Made by a program: the position numbers and the translations under genes. From the NCBI GenBank assembly GCA_963781595.1, contig CAWAGG010000006.1:1-64000 (forward strand): DNA of 64,000 nucleotides, given 5' to 3'. Numbering within the stretch: the stretch's first letter is position 1; each line of letters begins with the position of its first letter. The notes under the pieces were generated by a model. It saw only the letters and a list, made by a program, of their open reading frames with translations. It had not been told where the DNA came from and did no database searches. Shown one piece after another: positions 6,817 through 14,891 of this stretch. The DNA is from JBEDUK01 sp963781595. GTDB taxonomy: Bacteria; Actinomycetota; UBA4738.

Positions 6817-7221
6817 ATGGTGCCCTTGGCTCGCCGTCGGCGCTTCGGCACTCCACTGCGAATCCTAGGAGGACCTCAGGCCGTCCTGGTCCCCCTGCGC
6901 TGGTCTGGGCGAGCCTGCTCGTGCTCGATCGCCGCGGCGACATCGCGGACCGTGATCCGGAAACAGCACGACGAGGCGGTGGCGGAGTCGCCCCGCCTGC
7001 CACCGGCGCCGCAGGTCATCTTCGACGACCGCGTCAACGACCTCGGCTGGCTCTCTCGTGGTCCCTCGCGCCGAGCCGATCGGGAGGCCGCACGCGACCT
7101 CGAACCTCTTCTGCTGCGAGACGGCGAAGGGTCCGGGCTGCCGCCGGATCCTCAGGAGGGACCGCTGCTCCCCGAGCCGCCAACGCCGATCTGGCCAGAC
7201 CACGACGAACGCGGGGACTAG
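6817..7221 (+). CDS. small Pro-rich protein, VNDLGWLSRG family, copy 3, with chimeric 5' end
   Basis: The part from about 6964 is copy 3 of the Pro-rich family (ESPRLPPAPQ, DDRVNDLGWLSRG, RRADREAARDLEP, GSGLPPDP, LPEPPTPI). Its native ATG has been replaced: bases 6872-6958 are antisense DUF433 sequence (identical for 43 bases to 3460-3502), joined at GATCC. The frame is nevertheless open back to an ATG at 6817, so a longer chimeric protein could be made. Whether it is translated is unknown; it may be a pseudogene. Confidence 0.4.
   Translation: MVPLARRRRFGTPLRILGGPQAVLVPLRWSGRACSCSIAAATSRTVIRKQHDEAVAESPRLPPAPQVIFDDRVNDLGWLSRGPSRRADREAARDLEPLLLRDGEGSGLPPDPQEGPLLPEPPTPIWPDHDERGD
6916..6958. 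repeat. 43-bp repeat, copy B (recombination junction)
   Basis: Identical to 3460-3502. It ends at GATCC, where the sequence switches to that seen after GATCC in the small Pro-rich gene at 4663. This marks a 5-base microhomology join between two duplicated segments. Confidence 0.75.
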
Positions 7222-7389
7222 GCCCGCGGCCGCCTACGGAGCCGAACTCGCTCGCGAGGAGACCTCACCGCTGCCCCCGCCGACGACGTGAGGCTCAAGC
7301 TCGACGAGAACCTCCCCAGAGGCGCGACCGGACGCCCTCGAGCGGTTCGGCCCCAACTGCTCGACCATGCTCGACGAACACCTCGGTGA
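7222..7389 (+). pseudogene. DUF433/DUF5615 module remnant
   Basis: The first part encodes only the C-terminal end of a DUF433 antitoxin (AAAYGAELAREET, then Pro/Ser). At its stop, GTGA begins the DUF5615 toxin N-terminus (VRLKLDENLPR), but the frame degenerates after 12 residues and stops at 7387. Bases 7390-7576 hold no convincing frame, apart from weak similarity to the middle of DUF5615 (LDEHLGDRG). Confidence 0.6.
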
Positions 7390-7576
7390 TCGTGGAACCC
7401 TCGCCGCGTGCGGGTGCGGCCCGCCGAACTGACTTTCGCGTTGGCATCGACGCGACGTCATCGACCCAGAGTGCGAGCGAGTCACTGGTCCATGCCCTGG
7501 AATGCCAGGCCCGACGCCGGCCGGCTCGGCAAGGGGATCCCGAAGTCGAACTGCTGGGCGAGCGACCCACTCGGGA

Positions 7577-7882
7577 TCATGGCACCTCGACAGTCGCGGT
7601 GTCCCAGAGGATCGCCGGATCCAGGTCGTGGTACCCGTGGACGATCCGGTTCCTCATGGTCCGCATCTCGCTCCAGGGCAGCTCACGGCGCGACTCCGTC
7701 ACGTCGGAGGGAAGACGGCTTGCCGCTTCGCCGAGAACCTGGAAGTTCCTCGCCACGATCTCGATGGCGTCCTGGTCGGAAGCGAAGTCATCGGGCGAAC
7801 GATCGCTCGTCTGGCCCTGTATGCGTTCGATCGCGCGGATCATGTCCTCGACGAAGGCTCCCCACTCGCGTTCAGAAGACAC
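7577..7882 (-). CDS. hepT: HepT-like HEPN ribonuclease toxin
   Basis: 101 residues from a GTG inside the end of mntA (11-base overlap). The HEPN/DUF86 motif R-x4-H is present in MRNRIVHGYHD, and the helical core FVEDMIRAIERIQGQT and IVARNFQVLGEAASRLP is typical of HepT. The protein stops at WDTATVEVP, where most relatives continue for 10 or more residues, so it is slightly short. HepT toxins cleave RNA and are silenced by oligo-AMPylation from MntA on the conserved tyrosine, here the Y of HGY. Confidence 0.8.
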   Translation of the reverse strand: MSSEREWGAFVEDMIRAIERIQGQTSDRSPDDFASDQDAIEIVARNFQVLGEAASRLPSDVTESRRELPWSEMRTMRNRIVHGYHDLDPAILWDTATVEVP

Positions 7883-8183
7883 GAACCGCCTCGTCGAGGA
7901 TGCGGGCACGGAGCTGTTCACGGATGCTGTCTCGCGGCACGACGTCGACGGCCCGACCGAGAAGCGTAGCGAGGTGATTCTCGATCCGTGCGTACGTGAG
8001 AAGGCCGGCGGGACGTTCGACTTCGACCAACACGTCGACATCGCTTCCGGCCTTCTGATCCCCGCGCGCGACGGAGCCGAACAAGGCGATCGAACGGACG
8101 CCGAGCTCCTCGAGTTCCTGCCGGTGAGCCGCGATCGATCCGATCACGCGCTCCCGTACCAGCACTTCGTCGTTGACGGCCAT
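7872..8183 (-). CDS. mntA: MntA-like minimal nucleotidyltransferase antitoxin
   Basis: 103 residues. The nucleotidyltransferase signature GSVARGDQKAGSDVDVLVE carries the G-S motif and the two metal-binding aspartates; a third acid lies in AVDVVPRD. MNT proteins of this size attach AMP to the HEPN partner. It is first in a two-gene operon with hepT. An upstream ATG in the same frame is possible, but the family normally begins close to the chosen ATG. Confidence 0.85.
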   Translation of the reverse strand: MAVNDEVLVRERVIGSIAAHRQELEELGVRSIALFGSVARGDQKAGSDVDVLVEVERPAGLLTYARIENHLATLLGRAVDVVPRDSIREQLRARILDEAVRVF

Positions 8184-8214
8184 GACTCCGGACAGGGTAC
8201 GCCCAGTTGCGCCG

Positions 8215-8300
8215 GCGGCGACACCGCTCGAGCTGGCCCGACTGGCGGAGTTGTTCAACATGTCGGTCCTGGATCTCCTCGACGAGGAGCCAGTTGGGCG
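8215..8300 (+). pseudogene. possible XRE-antitoxin remnant
   Basis: In one frame TPLELARLAELFNMSVLDLLDEE resembles the last helices of Cro/C1 HTH antitoxins. There is no first half and no stop before the SEC-C fragment. Low confidence. Confidence 0.25.
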
Positions 8301-8308
8301 ATCACGCG

Positions 8309-8796
8309 TCGGAGTGGGTCGAGGTGCACATGCTGGACGAGGGCGACGACACCCTGCGCGCGACGATCACCCTGGACGAGGACCGGCTCACCGTGGAGAC
8401 CATGAGCGAGGAGCGAATGGACCGCGTGCTGTCCGTCGTGCTGGAGGAGATCGATGGCGCGGCGATGGTCCGGGACAAGCGGCGGGCGTTCGACCCGAGC
8501 GACATTGCCAGCGCCCGGAGGCGGGCGGCCAGGCCCGCGGAGGTCCCCGATTCGCCCGAGCTGCGAGCGCATCTCGAGCAGTGGCGCGATCGCATGGAGG
8601 TCCGGTGGTGCGAGGAGTCGATCCCCGCGCTGGGCGGCCTCACGCCTCGTGAGGCCGCGGCCGATCCCACCCGGCGAGAGGCCTGGAACGTCTGCTGGCC
8701 AGCTTCGGTCGCTACGCGGCGGACGAGCCGGGCTCTGCGACCATGCGCCCGGAGAGGCTCCGCGAGCTGCTCGGCATGGTTGGTAAAGCCACCTGA
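8309..8796 (+). pseudogene. 3' fragment of a SEC-C-type gene, frameshifted
   Basis: Encodes the last 160 residues of a paralogue of the gene at 14892-17213 (LRATITLD, TVETMSEER, DRVLSVVL, then EQWRDRMEVRW and LTPREAAADPTRREA). At about 8680 a run of C is one base shorter (GAGGCCTGG against GAGGCCCTGG), shifting the frame; the other frame then continues LERLLASFGRY to a TGA at 8794. The 5' four fifths of the gene are absent. It is a partial duplicate or the end of an older copy. Confidence 0.75.
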
Positions 8797-8907
8797 CGTT
8801 TGGGCTCGGCGTGGTCGGCAGGGCCGCCAAACGCCACGGCAGGCACGTCCTTTGCAGACGCGCCTGGCACTGCTCGAGTCCTCGACCGTGATCGAGGAGC
8901 CAGGTGC

Positions 8908-8913
8908 TACGAT
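8908..8913 (+). promoter_or_regulatory. -10 box for leaderless antitoxin
   Basis: TACGAT lies 7 bases before the ATG at 8921. The surrounding GTGCTAC repeats itself 9 bases later (GTGCTACgatGTGCTAC style), a possible operator. Confidence 0.45.
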
Positions 8914-8920
8914 GTGCTAC

Positions 8921-9205
8921 ATGCCTGACCACCCCGCCCGCGTCGGCGTCCGCGAGCTGCGCCAGAACCTCAGCGTTTACCTCGAACGGGTCCGGGCCGG
9001 TGAACGGCTCGAGGTCACCGATCGCGGGCACCCGGTCGCCGCGCTGATCCCACTGCCGAAGCCGTCCACGGCGATGGAACGGTTGATCGCCACCGGACGG
9101 GTCGAAGCCCTCGCGGGAGACCTCCTCGAACTGGCAGTGCCGCGGGGCCGTCCGTCCACCGCGGCGTCCGACGCGCTGGCGAGCCAGCGCGACGAGCGCC
9201 TGTAG
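8921..9205 (+). CDS. Phd/YefM-type antitoxin
   Basis: 94 residues. VGVRELRQNLSVYLERVRAG, then GERLEVTDRGHPVAALIPLP is the complete Phd N-terminal DNA-binding domain, and the C-terminal tail (LLELAVPRGRPSTAASDALA) is the expected toxin-binding extension. ATG is chosen at 8921 because a -10 box lies 7 bases upstream; another ATG at 8912 lies inside that box region. Paired with the PIN toxin 24 bases downstream. Confidence 0.85.
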   Translation: MPDHPARVGVRELRQNLSVYLERVRAGERLEVTDRGHPVAALIPLPKPSTAMERLIATGRVEALAGDLLELAVPRGRPSTAASDALASQRDERL

Positions 9206-9229
9206 GCGCATCGCGCTTCGCCGCCGCTC

Positions 9230-9628
9230 GTGGCCGGCTCCCTGACCTATCTCGACTCCTCGGCGCTCGTGAAGCTCGTCGTCCGGGAGGCCGAGACCCT
9301 GCCACTTCGCGCCTTCCTCCAGGATCATCCGTTCCGGGTGTCCAGCCGCATCGCGGAGGTGGAGGTGATCCGGGCGGTGGCTCGCGCGAGGCCAGCGGCC
9401 GTCCCGGCGGCCCGGGCCCTGATGCGGCGGGTCGGCCTCATCGAGATGGACGTCGCCGTCCTTCGCGAAGCGGCCCGTTTGAAACCGGCCGATCTCCGAA
9501 CCCTCGACGCCATCCACGTGGCGTCCGCGCTGTCGCTGGCCGAGGACATCGACGTCGTGGTCGCGTACGACGCCCGATTGGGATCAGCCCTGGCGAGTGC
9601 GGGGATCGAGGTCACGGCGCCGCGGTGA
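9230..9628 (+). CDS. VapC-type PIN-domain toxin
   Basis: 132 residues from GTG. Catalytic acids are D9 (TYLDSSALVKL), E43/E45 (IAEVEVIRA), D93 (LRTLDAIHVA) and D114 (VAYDARL). The LRTLDAIHLA motif is shared with the PIN toxin at 18905 and with the remnant at 37851. RNA cleavage is the expected activity, blocked by the upstream Phd-type antitoxin. Confidence 0.85.
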   Translation: MAGSLTYLDSSALVKLVVREAETLPLRAFLQDHPFRVSSRIAEVEVIRAVARARPAAVPAARALMRRVGLIEMDVAVLREAARLKPADLRTLDAIHVASALSLAEDIDVVVAYDARLGSALASAGIEVTAPR

Positions 9629-9661
9629 GGCCGCCAGCAAGGCAGTCCACGAGGAAGCAGG

Positions 9662-12622
9662 GTGACCTCGAGCGCGCACGACGGTAGCGCCTGGCTATCT
9701 TCGCAACCGATGCGCACAGCTGCAGTCGCAGAGGCGAACCCGGACTCCGACCTCCGGATCCCGCCGCTCGCTCGCCTCGACGTCGCTTTCGAGCCGGGCG
9801 ACCCGCCCCGGGCGGGGCGCTTCGCCCTGTTCGGACCAGGCGGGACCGACCTTCCCGACGGCGTCCTCCGCGAGCTGTGGTCCGACGGGGATGGGGAGCA
9901 CGAGGGCGGCATCGAGCTGGTGGTTCCGGCCGGCGCCCGGTTGCGACGGAAGCTCGTGGCCGCGGCGATCCTCACGCCGGGGGAGGCGCTCGGCGTCCTG
10001 CTCGACACGCCCCCCGATGCCAGGCCCAGCGCGACCGCCTGGTCGGCGATCCTCGCCGCCGGTCTCACGCTCGTGGCCCGAGGTCGGCTCATGCCCGCCG
10101 TCACGCCGTCGGGCTTCGATGCCTGGCGCGTGGGGCCACTCGATCCTGCGTCGGCCCGCCTCGCCGACGAGATGGCCGCTGCGCTGCCGCCGATCGGCCA
10201 CGCCGTTCGGCTCCCATCGAGCGCGCCCCTTCGCGTCCGCTCCCCGCTCGCGTCCGTGCGGGCGGCCTGGGACGCGGTGGCCGACGCGCTCGTGCGGACC
10301 GAAGCCGCCCCCCTGGCAACGGGCGCCACCCTCTTCGCCTGGCAGGAGCCCGTTGAGGCCGCACACCTGCGCCCGTGGCTCGTGGAGGCGAGGGGAGGGC
10401 TGGACGGAGGAGCGTCCGTCGCGCTCCGGGTCGAGCTCGACGCCGGGGAGGAGACCGGGCTGGCGGGCGTCGGCGAGCGCGGCCCAGAGGCGGCGGACCG
10501 GGTCGGCCGCGCCGTCGTTCAGCTCTCGAGCCGGGCCGACCCGAGCCTCGTGGTCGACTCGGCCGACTTCTTCGGCGCACCGGCCGCCGTCATCTCCAGC
10601 TTCGGCGGCGGCGCGGAGACGGAGCTGCTTCTCGCCCTCCGGCGGGGAGTGCGCGCGTGGCCGCGGCTGGAGCCCCTGCTCAGGCACCGGATCCCTGCCG
10701 GGCTCGACCTCGACGACGACGCGCTCGAGGATCTCCTCGGTGAAGCCGCCCCCGCGCTTGCGAGCGCCGGTATCGACGTGCTCTGGCCCGCCGAACTCGT
10801 CACGGACGGGCTCGCGCTGCGCGCAGAGGTCGTGGGAGCGCCTCCTCCGCTGGCCGGCGGGGGGTTCGACCTCGCGTCGCTGATCGAGTTCCGCTGGCAG
10901 CTCACGCTGGGGGGCGAGGCCCTCGACGAGGAGGAGATCGCGCAGCTCGCCGAGGCGAAGCGAGGACTCGTTCGCCTCCGGGGCCGTTTCGTCGCGGCCG
11001 ACCCGGCGCTCCTCGCGCGGGTCCAGGCGCGCCGGGCCCGGCGGATGTCGGCGGCGGAGGCGCTCGGCGCGCTCCTTGCCGGGCAGATCGTCGTCGACGG
11101 CGAGGTGGTCGACGTGCGGTCCGAAGGTCCACTGGCCGGGATGGCCGAACGGCTTCGCGTCCTCGTCTCGGGAGCCCGGCCGAACCTGCCGGCGCCCGCC
11201 GGCCTCGTCGGGCGGCTCCGCCCGTACCAGCGACGCGGCGTCGCCTGGCTGCACGAGATGTGCGCGCTCGGGCTCGGCGGATGCCTCGCGGACGACATGG
11301 GCCTCGGGAAGACGATCCAGGTCATCGCGCTCCATCTTCACCGGCGCCGGACGGACGCGGGGCCGACACTGGTCGTTTGTCCCGCGTCCCTGCTCGGCAA
11401 CTGGGAGCGGGAGCTGCGCCGCTTCGCGCCGTCGGTGCCCGTCCGCCGGTACCACGGGGGTGGCCGCCACCTCGACGACCTCGCGCAGGACGAGGTGGCG
11501 CTCGCCACCTACGGCGTGGCCCGGCGAGACCGGGCGGCGCTGGCCGCGGCGAACTTCTCTCTCGTCGTCGCCGACGAAGCCCAGCACGCGAAGAACCCCC
11601 GCTCCGAGACGGCCAGGGCCCTGCGGGCGATCCCGGCCCAGGCCCGGGTCGCGCTGTCGGGCACACCGGTCGAGAACCAGTTGAGCGAGCTATGGTCGAT
11701 CCTCGACTGGACGACTCCAGGCCTCCTCGGGCCGCTCGAGCGGTTCCGCCGAAACGTGGCCCTGCCGGTCGAGCGGTTCCGCGACCCGGCGGCGACGGAG
11801 CGCCTCGCCCGCGCCATCCGGCCGTTCCTGCTGCGCCGGCGCAAGACCGACCCGGGCGTCGCACCCGACCTCCCGCCTCGGACGGTGACCGACCACCCGG
11901 TCCCGCTCACGGCCGAGCAGGTCACGCTGTACGAGGCCGAGGTGCGCGAGGCGCTCGACGCCATCCGCGGTGCGGATGGGATCGCCCGCTCCGGCCTGGT
12001 CTTCCGTCTCCTCACGGTGCTGAAGCAGATCTGCAACCACCCGGCGCAGTACCTGCACCAGCCCGGGCCGTTGGCCGGGCGCTCGGGGAAGCTGACCGCC
12101 CTCGAGGAACTCCTCGAGGTGATCCTGGCCGAGGGTGAGTCCGTCCTGGTCTTCAGCCAGTACGTCGAGTGCTGCACGCTCCTCGAACGGCGCCTCGCCG
12201 ATCTGGGGGTGGGAACGCTCTTCCTCCACGGCGGCGTGCCCGTCCGCCGGCGCGACGCCATCGTCGCAGCCTTCCAGTCCGGCGACGCGCCCGTCTTCCT
12301 GCTGTCGTTGAAGGCGGGCGGGGTCGGGCTCAACCTGACCCGGGCCACGCACGTCATCCACTACGACCGCTGGTGGAACCCGGCGGTCGAGGACCAGGCG
12401 ACCGACCGGGCCCACCGGATCGGGCAGGACCGGCCCGTCCAGGTGCACCGGCTGCTGGCCGAGGGAACGATCGAGGACCGCGTCGCCCAGCTCATCGAGC
12501 GAAAGCGGGGGCTCGCGGAGGCCGTCGTCGGGTCGGGCGAAGCCTGGATCACCGAGCTCACCGATCAGGAGCTGGCCGACCTGGTCGCGCTGTCACGCGG
12601 GGACTCCGGAGGCCCACGGTGA
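9662..12622 (+). CDS. SNF2-family DEAD/DEAH-box helicase
   Basis: 986 residues. About 500 N-terminal residues form the accessory region seen in bacterial SNF2 proteins. The motor follows: Walker A DDMGLGKT (about 543), motif II DEAQ (about 637), SGTPVEN, then the C-terminal lobe with VLVFSQYVE, GVGLNLTRATHVIHYDRWWNP and DRAHRIGQ (about 909). It is a double-strand DNA translocase that may remodel protein-DNA complexes. GTG 9662 has GAGGA upstream; ATG 9710 is an alternative, with TATCTT 8 bases before it. It overlaps the SWIM gene by 4 bases, the usual pairing in actinobacteria. Confidence 0.9.
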   Translation: MTSSAHDGSAWLSSQPMRTAAVAEANPDSDLRIPPLARLDVAFEPGDPPRAGRFALFGPGGTDLPDGVLRELWSDGDGEHEGGIELVVPAGARLRRKLVAAAILTPGEALGVLLDTPPDARPSATAWSAILAAGLTLVARGRLMPAVTPSGFDAWRVGPLDPASARLADEMAAALPPIGHAVRLPSSAPLRVRSPLASVRAAWDAVADALVRTEAAPLATGATLFAWQEPVEAAHLRPWLVEARGGLDGGASVALRVELDAGEETGLAGVGERGPEAADRVGRAVVQLSSRADPSLVVDSADFFGAPAAVISSFGGGAETELLLALRRGVRAWPRLEPLLRHRIPAGLDLDDDALEDLLGEAAPALASAGIDVLWPAELVTDGLALRAEVVGAPPPLAGGGFDLASLIEFRWQLTLGGEALDEEEIAQLAEAKRGLVRLRGRFVAADPALLARVQARRARRMSAAEALGALLAGQIVVDGEVVDVRSEGPLAGMAERLRVLVSGARPNLPAPAGLVGRLRPYQRRGVAWLHEMCALGLGGCLADDMGLGKTIQVIALHLHRRRTDAGPTLVVCPASLLGNWERELRRFAPSVPVRRYHGGGRHLDDLAQDEVALATYGVARRDRAALAAANFSLVVADEAQHAKNPRSETARALRAIPAQARVALSGTPVENQLSELWSILDWTTPGLLGPLERFRRNVALPVERFRDPAATERLARAIRPFLLRRRKTDPGVAPDLPPRTVTDHPVPLTAEQVTLYEAEVREALDAIRGADGIARSGLVFRLLTVLKQICNHPAQYLHQPGPLAGRSGKLTALEELLEVILAEGESVLVFSQYVECCTLLERRLADLGVGTLFLHGGVPVRRRDAIVAAFQSGDAPVFLLSLKAGGVGLNLTRATHVIHYDRWWNPAVEDQATDRAHRIGQDRPVQVHRLLAEGTIEDRVAQLIERKRGLAEAVVGSGEAWITELTDQELADLVALSRGDSGGPR

Positions 12623-13929
12623 GCCCGCGCCGGTCGAAGCCCCCACGCGGATGGTGGCCGAAGTCCTCCCCGCGGCGGCCGGGCTACGGCCCGAAGCGGG
12701 AGGGAGGGCGCCGGTTCGGGACGACCTGGTGGGGCGCGGCGTGGGTGGACGCGCTCGAGCACCGGGCCAGCCTGGACCCCAACCGGCTGCCGCGCGGGCG
12801 AACCTACGCGCGGTCGCAGGCGGTGAGCGACGTCGAGGTGCGTGCCGGGGAGGTGATCGCGTCGGTCCTGGGGCGCCGCGCGACTCCGTACAGGGTCAGG
12901 GTTCGCGTCCGCCCGTTCGAGCCGAAGGAGTGGGACCGGGTGCTCGACGCGCTCTCTTCCGAGATCGGTCACGCGGCCGCCCTGCTCGACGGAGAGATCC
13001 CGCCCGAGGTGGCGGAGGACGCCCGTCGGGCCGGCCTCGACCTCCTCCCGGGCGCGGGCGAGCTGCAGCCCCGGTGTTCGTGCCCCGACTGGGCGGATCC
13101 CTGCAAGCACTCCGCCGCCGTCTGCTATCTCGTCGCCGACGAGCTCGACGCCGACCCCTTCGCGGTCTTCCTCCTCCGCGGGCGGACCAGGGAGGAGATC
13201 CTGTCGGCCCTGAGGTCTCGTCGCGCGGCCGCGTCGGGCAGGAGCGGGGCCCTGGCAGCGCTGGAGGAGGGCGCCGAGGCCGACCGCGGCATGCCGGCCA
13301 GCCAGGCGTGGGCACGCACGCCGGGACCGATCCCCCGCGCGCCGCTCCCCCCGCGGACGCCCGGGCCGCCGACGGTCCTGGCCGTCGACCCACCCGCGGA
13401 CAGCGGCGTCTGGTCCGAGCAGCTGACGGCCCTCGCCGCCGACGCCGCCGCGCGGGCCTGGGCGCTCGCGACCGGCGCCGGCGGTTCCGGTCTCGACCTG
13501 TCGATCGACGAGGACATCGCCCGCCGGGCGGCCGATTCCCTGAGTGGACCGGGTCTTGCACAGGACCCGGCGCGGTCGACCGGCACGTGGACGGCCCCGC
13601 GCTCGGCGCCGCAGATGCCCGACAGGATCGCCCGGATCGCGAGGGGCGCCGGCCTGCCGCCGCGGGAGGTGCTCCGCCGCGCGATGGCCTGGCGAGACGG
13701 GGGGCCGTCGGGGCTGGATGTTCTCCTGCGCCCCTGGAGTCCGCCTCCGGCGGCGCTCGCCACGGGACGAGCGTTTCTCGGCGAGGCGGCAAGCGCGTGG
13801 CGGAACCGTCTCACGCTGGGCGACCTCCAGCTCCGCCTCGGCCGCGACGGGCGCTGGTATCGCTTCCGGCGCCTTCGCGATGCTAGCTGGGATCCGGACG
13901 GGCGGCTCGAGGTGCCCGAACATGGGTGA
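12619..13929 (+). CDS. SWIM zinc-finger protein
   Basis: 436 residues, GTG start overlapping the helicase stop. The SWIM motif CSCPDWADPCKH is at about residue 152 and binds zinc; it typically mediates DNA or protein contact. The N-terminus (FGTTWWGAAWVDALE, then GRTYARSQAVSDVEVRAGEV) is the standard opening of this family. The C-terminal 200 residues are Pro/Ala rich and variable. Expression coupled to the SNF2 ATPase suggests a shared complex; the cellular task is not established. Confidence 0.88.
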   Translation: MSPRRSKPPRGWWPKSSPRRPGYGPKREGGRRFGTTWWGAAWVDALEHRASLDPNRLPRGRTYARSQAVSDVEVRAGEVIASVLGRRATPYRVRVRVRPFEPKEWDRVLDALSSEIGHAAALLDGEIPPEVAEDARRAGLDLLPGAGELQPRCSCPDWADPCKHSAAVCYLVADELDADPFAVFLLRGRTREEILSALRSRRAAASGRSGALAALEEGAEADRGMPASQAWARTPGPIPRAPLPPRTPGPPTVLAVDPPADSGVWSEQLTALAADAAARAWALATGAGGSGLDLSIDEDIARRAADSLSGPGLAQDPARSTGTWTAPRSAPQMPDRIARIARGAGLPPREVLRRAMAWRDGGPSGLDVLLRPWSPPPAALATGRAFLGEAASAWRNRLTLGDLQLRLGRDGRWYRFRRLRDASWDPDGRLEVPEHG

Positions 13930-14060
13930 GCGCCACGGCTCCGTGGTCAAGCGCGCCGGCCGCGACGACCCTTAGCGGCTCACCGAGCTGGTCGAGAACA
14001 CCTACCGGGTGCTCCTCCAGTCACGCTCGCGGCGACGGACGTGTTCGTGCGGTTCCGCCA
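13930..14060. other. gene-free stretch
   Basis: No supported gene. A 17-codon frame (MGERHGSVVKRAGRDDP) overlaps the SWIM stop but has no independent support. Confidence 0.3.
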
Positions 14061-14262
14061 CGAGTGCTTCTCCTCGAACGCCTCTCACGCGAGCCACGCC
14101 GGGAACGAGTCCGCCCACAGGAACGGCCCTCCGCCGACCACGACGTTGAACGGCGCGTGCAGCTTGAACAGGAACGGCTCGCCCGGCCGCAGCGCCCCGA
14201 AGCGCCCCCGCCCGCTGGGCTGCCAGAAGTTCACCGCCTCGATGTACCTTCGATCGATGGCT
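14061..14262 (-). pseudogene. HNH-endonuclease N-terminal fragment
   Basis: EAVNFWQPSGRGRFGALRPG, then EPFLFKLHAPFNVVVGGGPF matches the N-terminal domain of a bacterial HNH endonuclease family. The frame hits TGA at 14085-14087 exactly where relatives have the W of an LAWEAF motif, and EAFEEKH follows in the same frame. The rest of the gene, including the HNH nuclease, is missing. A nonsense-mutated, truncated remnant. Confidence 0.5.
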
Positions 14263-14315
14263 GATGATCTGCGGGGCCGAGGGTCGCTGGGCATCTCAGG
14301 TGCCAGAATGGCGGC

Positions 14316-14558
14316 ATGGTGCGGGGAACCGCCGAGATGATCGTCGTGGATCCTGCGGTCCTCCATGGTCAGGCCCACGTTCGAGGCACGCGGGTCCCCG
14401 TCAGCGTCATCCTCGACTGCATCGCAGAAGGCATTACCGAGAAGGACATCGTCGAGGAGTATCCGCCGCTCACATCGAGAGCGATCAGAGCGGCCGCTTC
14501 CTACGGCGCCGAACTCGCTCGCGAGGAGACTTCGCCGCTGCCTCCAAGCTCGACGTGA
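14316..14558 (+). CDS. DUF433 antitoxin
   Basis: 80 residues; close paralogue of 5043-5261 (IVVDPAVLHGQAHVRGTRVP and VILDCIAEGITEKDIVEEYP conserved), with the native C-terminal tail (AREETSPLPPSST) that leads into the toxin start. CAGAAT 6 bases before the ATG is a weak -10. The toxin it should pair with is truncated to 28 codons. Confidence 0.75.
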   Translation: MVRGTAEMIVVDPAVLHGQAHVRGTRVPVSVILDCIAEGITEKDIVEEYPPLTSRAIRAAASYGAELAREETSPLPPSST

Positions 14559-14641
14559 GACTGAAGCTCGACGAGAACCTCCCCCGAAGCGCGATGGAGC
14601 ACTCCCACGACAGCATGGTGAAGCGCACACGCCGATCCTGA
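14555..14641 (+). pseudogene. DUF5615 toxin, truncated
   Basis: GTG overlaps the antitoxin stop (GTGA). The first 12 residues VRLKLDENLPRS are the DUF5615 N-terminus including its first acidic residues; then 16 unrelated residues and a stop. The other acidic motifs of the PIN-like fold are gone. Confidence 0.6.
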
Positions 14642-14702
14642 GTGACATACACCGCGAGCCGGGCTCGGGCGCGTCGCCGGCGCCCGGTAGGCTCCTCGCC
14701 GT

Positions 14703-14888
14703 ATGGACGACGCCAAGGCCGCATTCCTGTTCGGCACCGTCCCCGACTGGGCCGACCCCGACGACCTTGACGACCGCTCGGAGCTCCTGGAGGGCCAGAT
14801 CGACACGGGCCCCGGCGCGGTCGGCGCCTTCCGCTCGGCGGCGTACGAGGTCGTCGCCAACCAGATCGCCGATGGCGAGCCTCCCTAG
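14703..14888 (+). pseudogene. N-terminal piece of the SEC-C gene, cut off by in-frame TAG
   Basis: 61 codons (starting MDDAKAAFLFGTVPDWADPD, ending ANQIADGEPP) in the same frame as the large gene at 14892 and separated from it by TAG and one codon. The opening resembles the start of a full-length protein rather than an independent gene. Probably the original N-terminus, with a nonsense or small deletion at the join. It could still be translated as a separate small protein. Confidence 0.45.
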
Positions 14889-14891
14889 GTC

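Noticed and set aside
9695..11587. Long open frame on the minus strand inside the SNF2 gene
   Set aside because: High-GC antisense shadow: low-complexity Arg/Pro/Gly product with no family, while the plus strand encodes all helicase motifs.
252..14888. Recoding of TAG or TGA as amino acids, suggested by in-frame stops in the RusA, HNH and SEC-C genes
   Set aside because: TAG ends intact genes here (permease at 21481, metallophosphoesterase at 23154, HigA at 18038) and TGA ends most others. The stops are better explained by decay.
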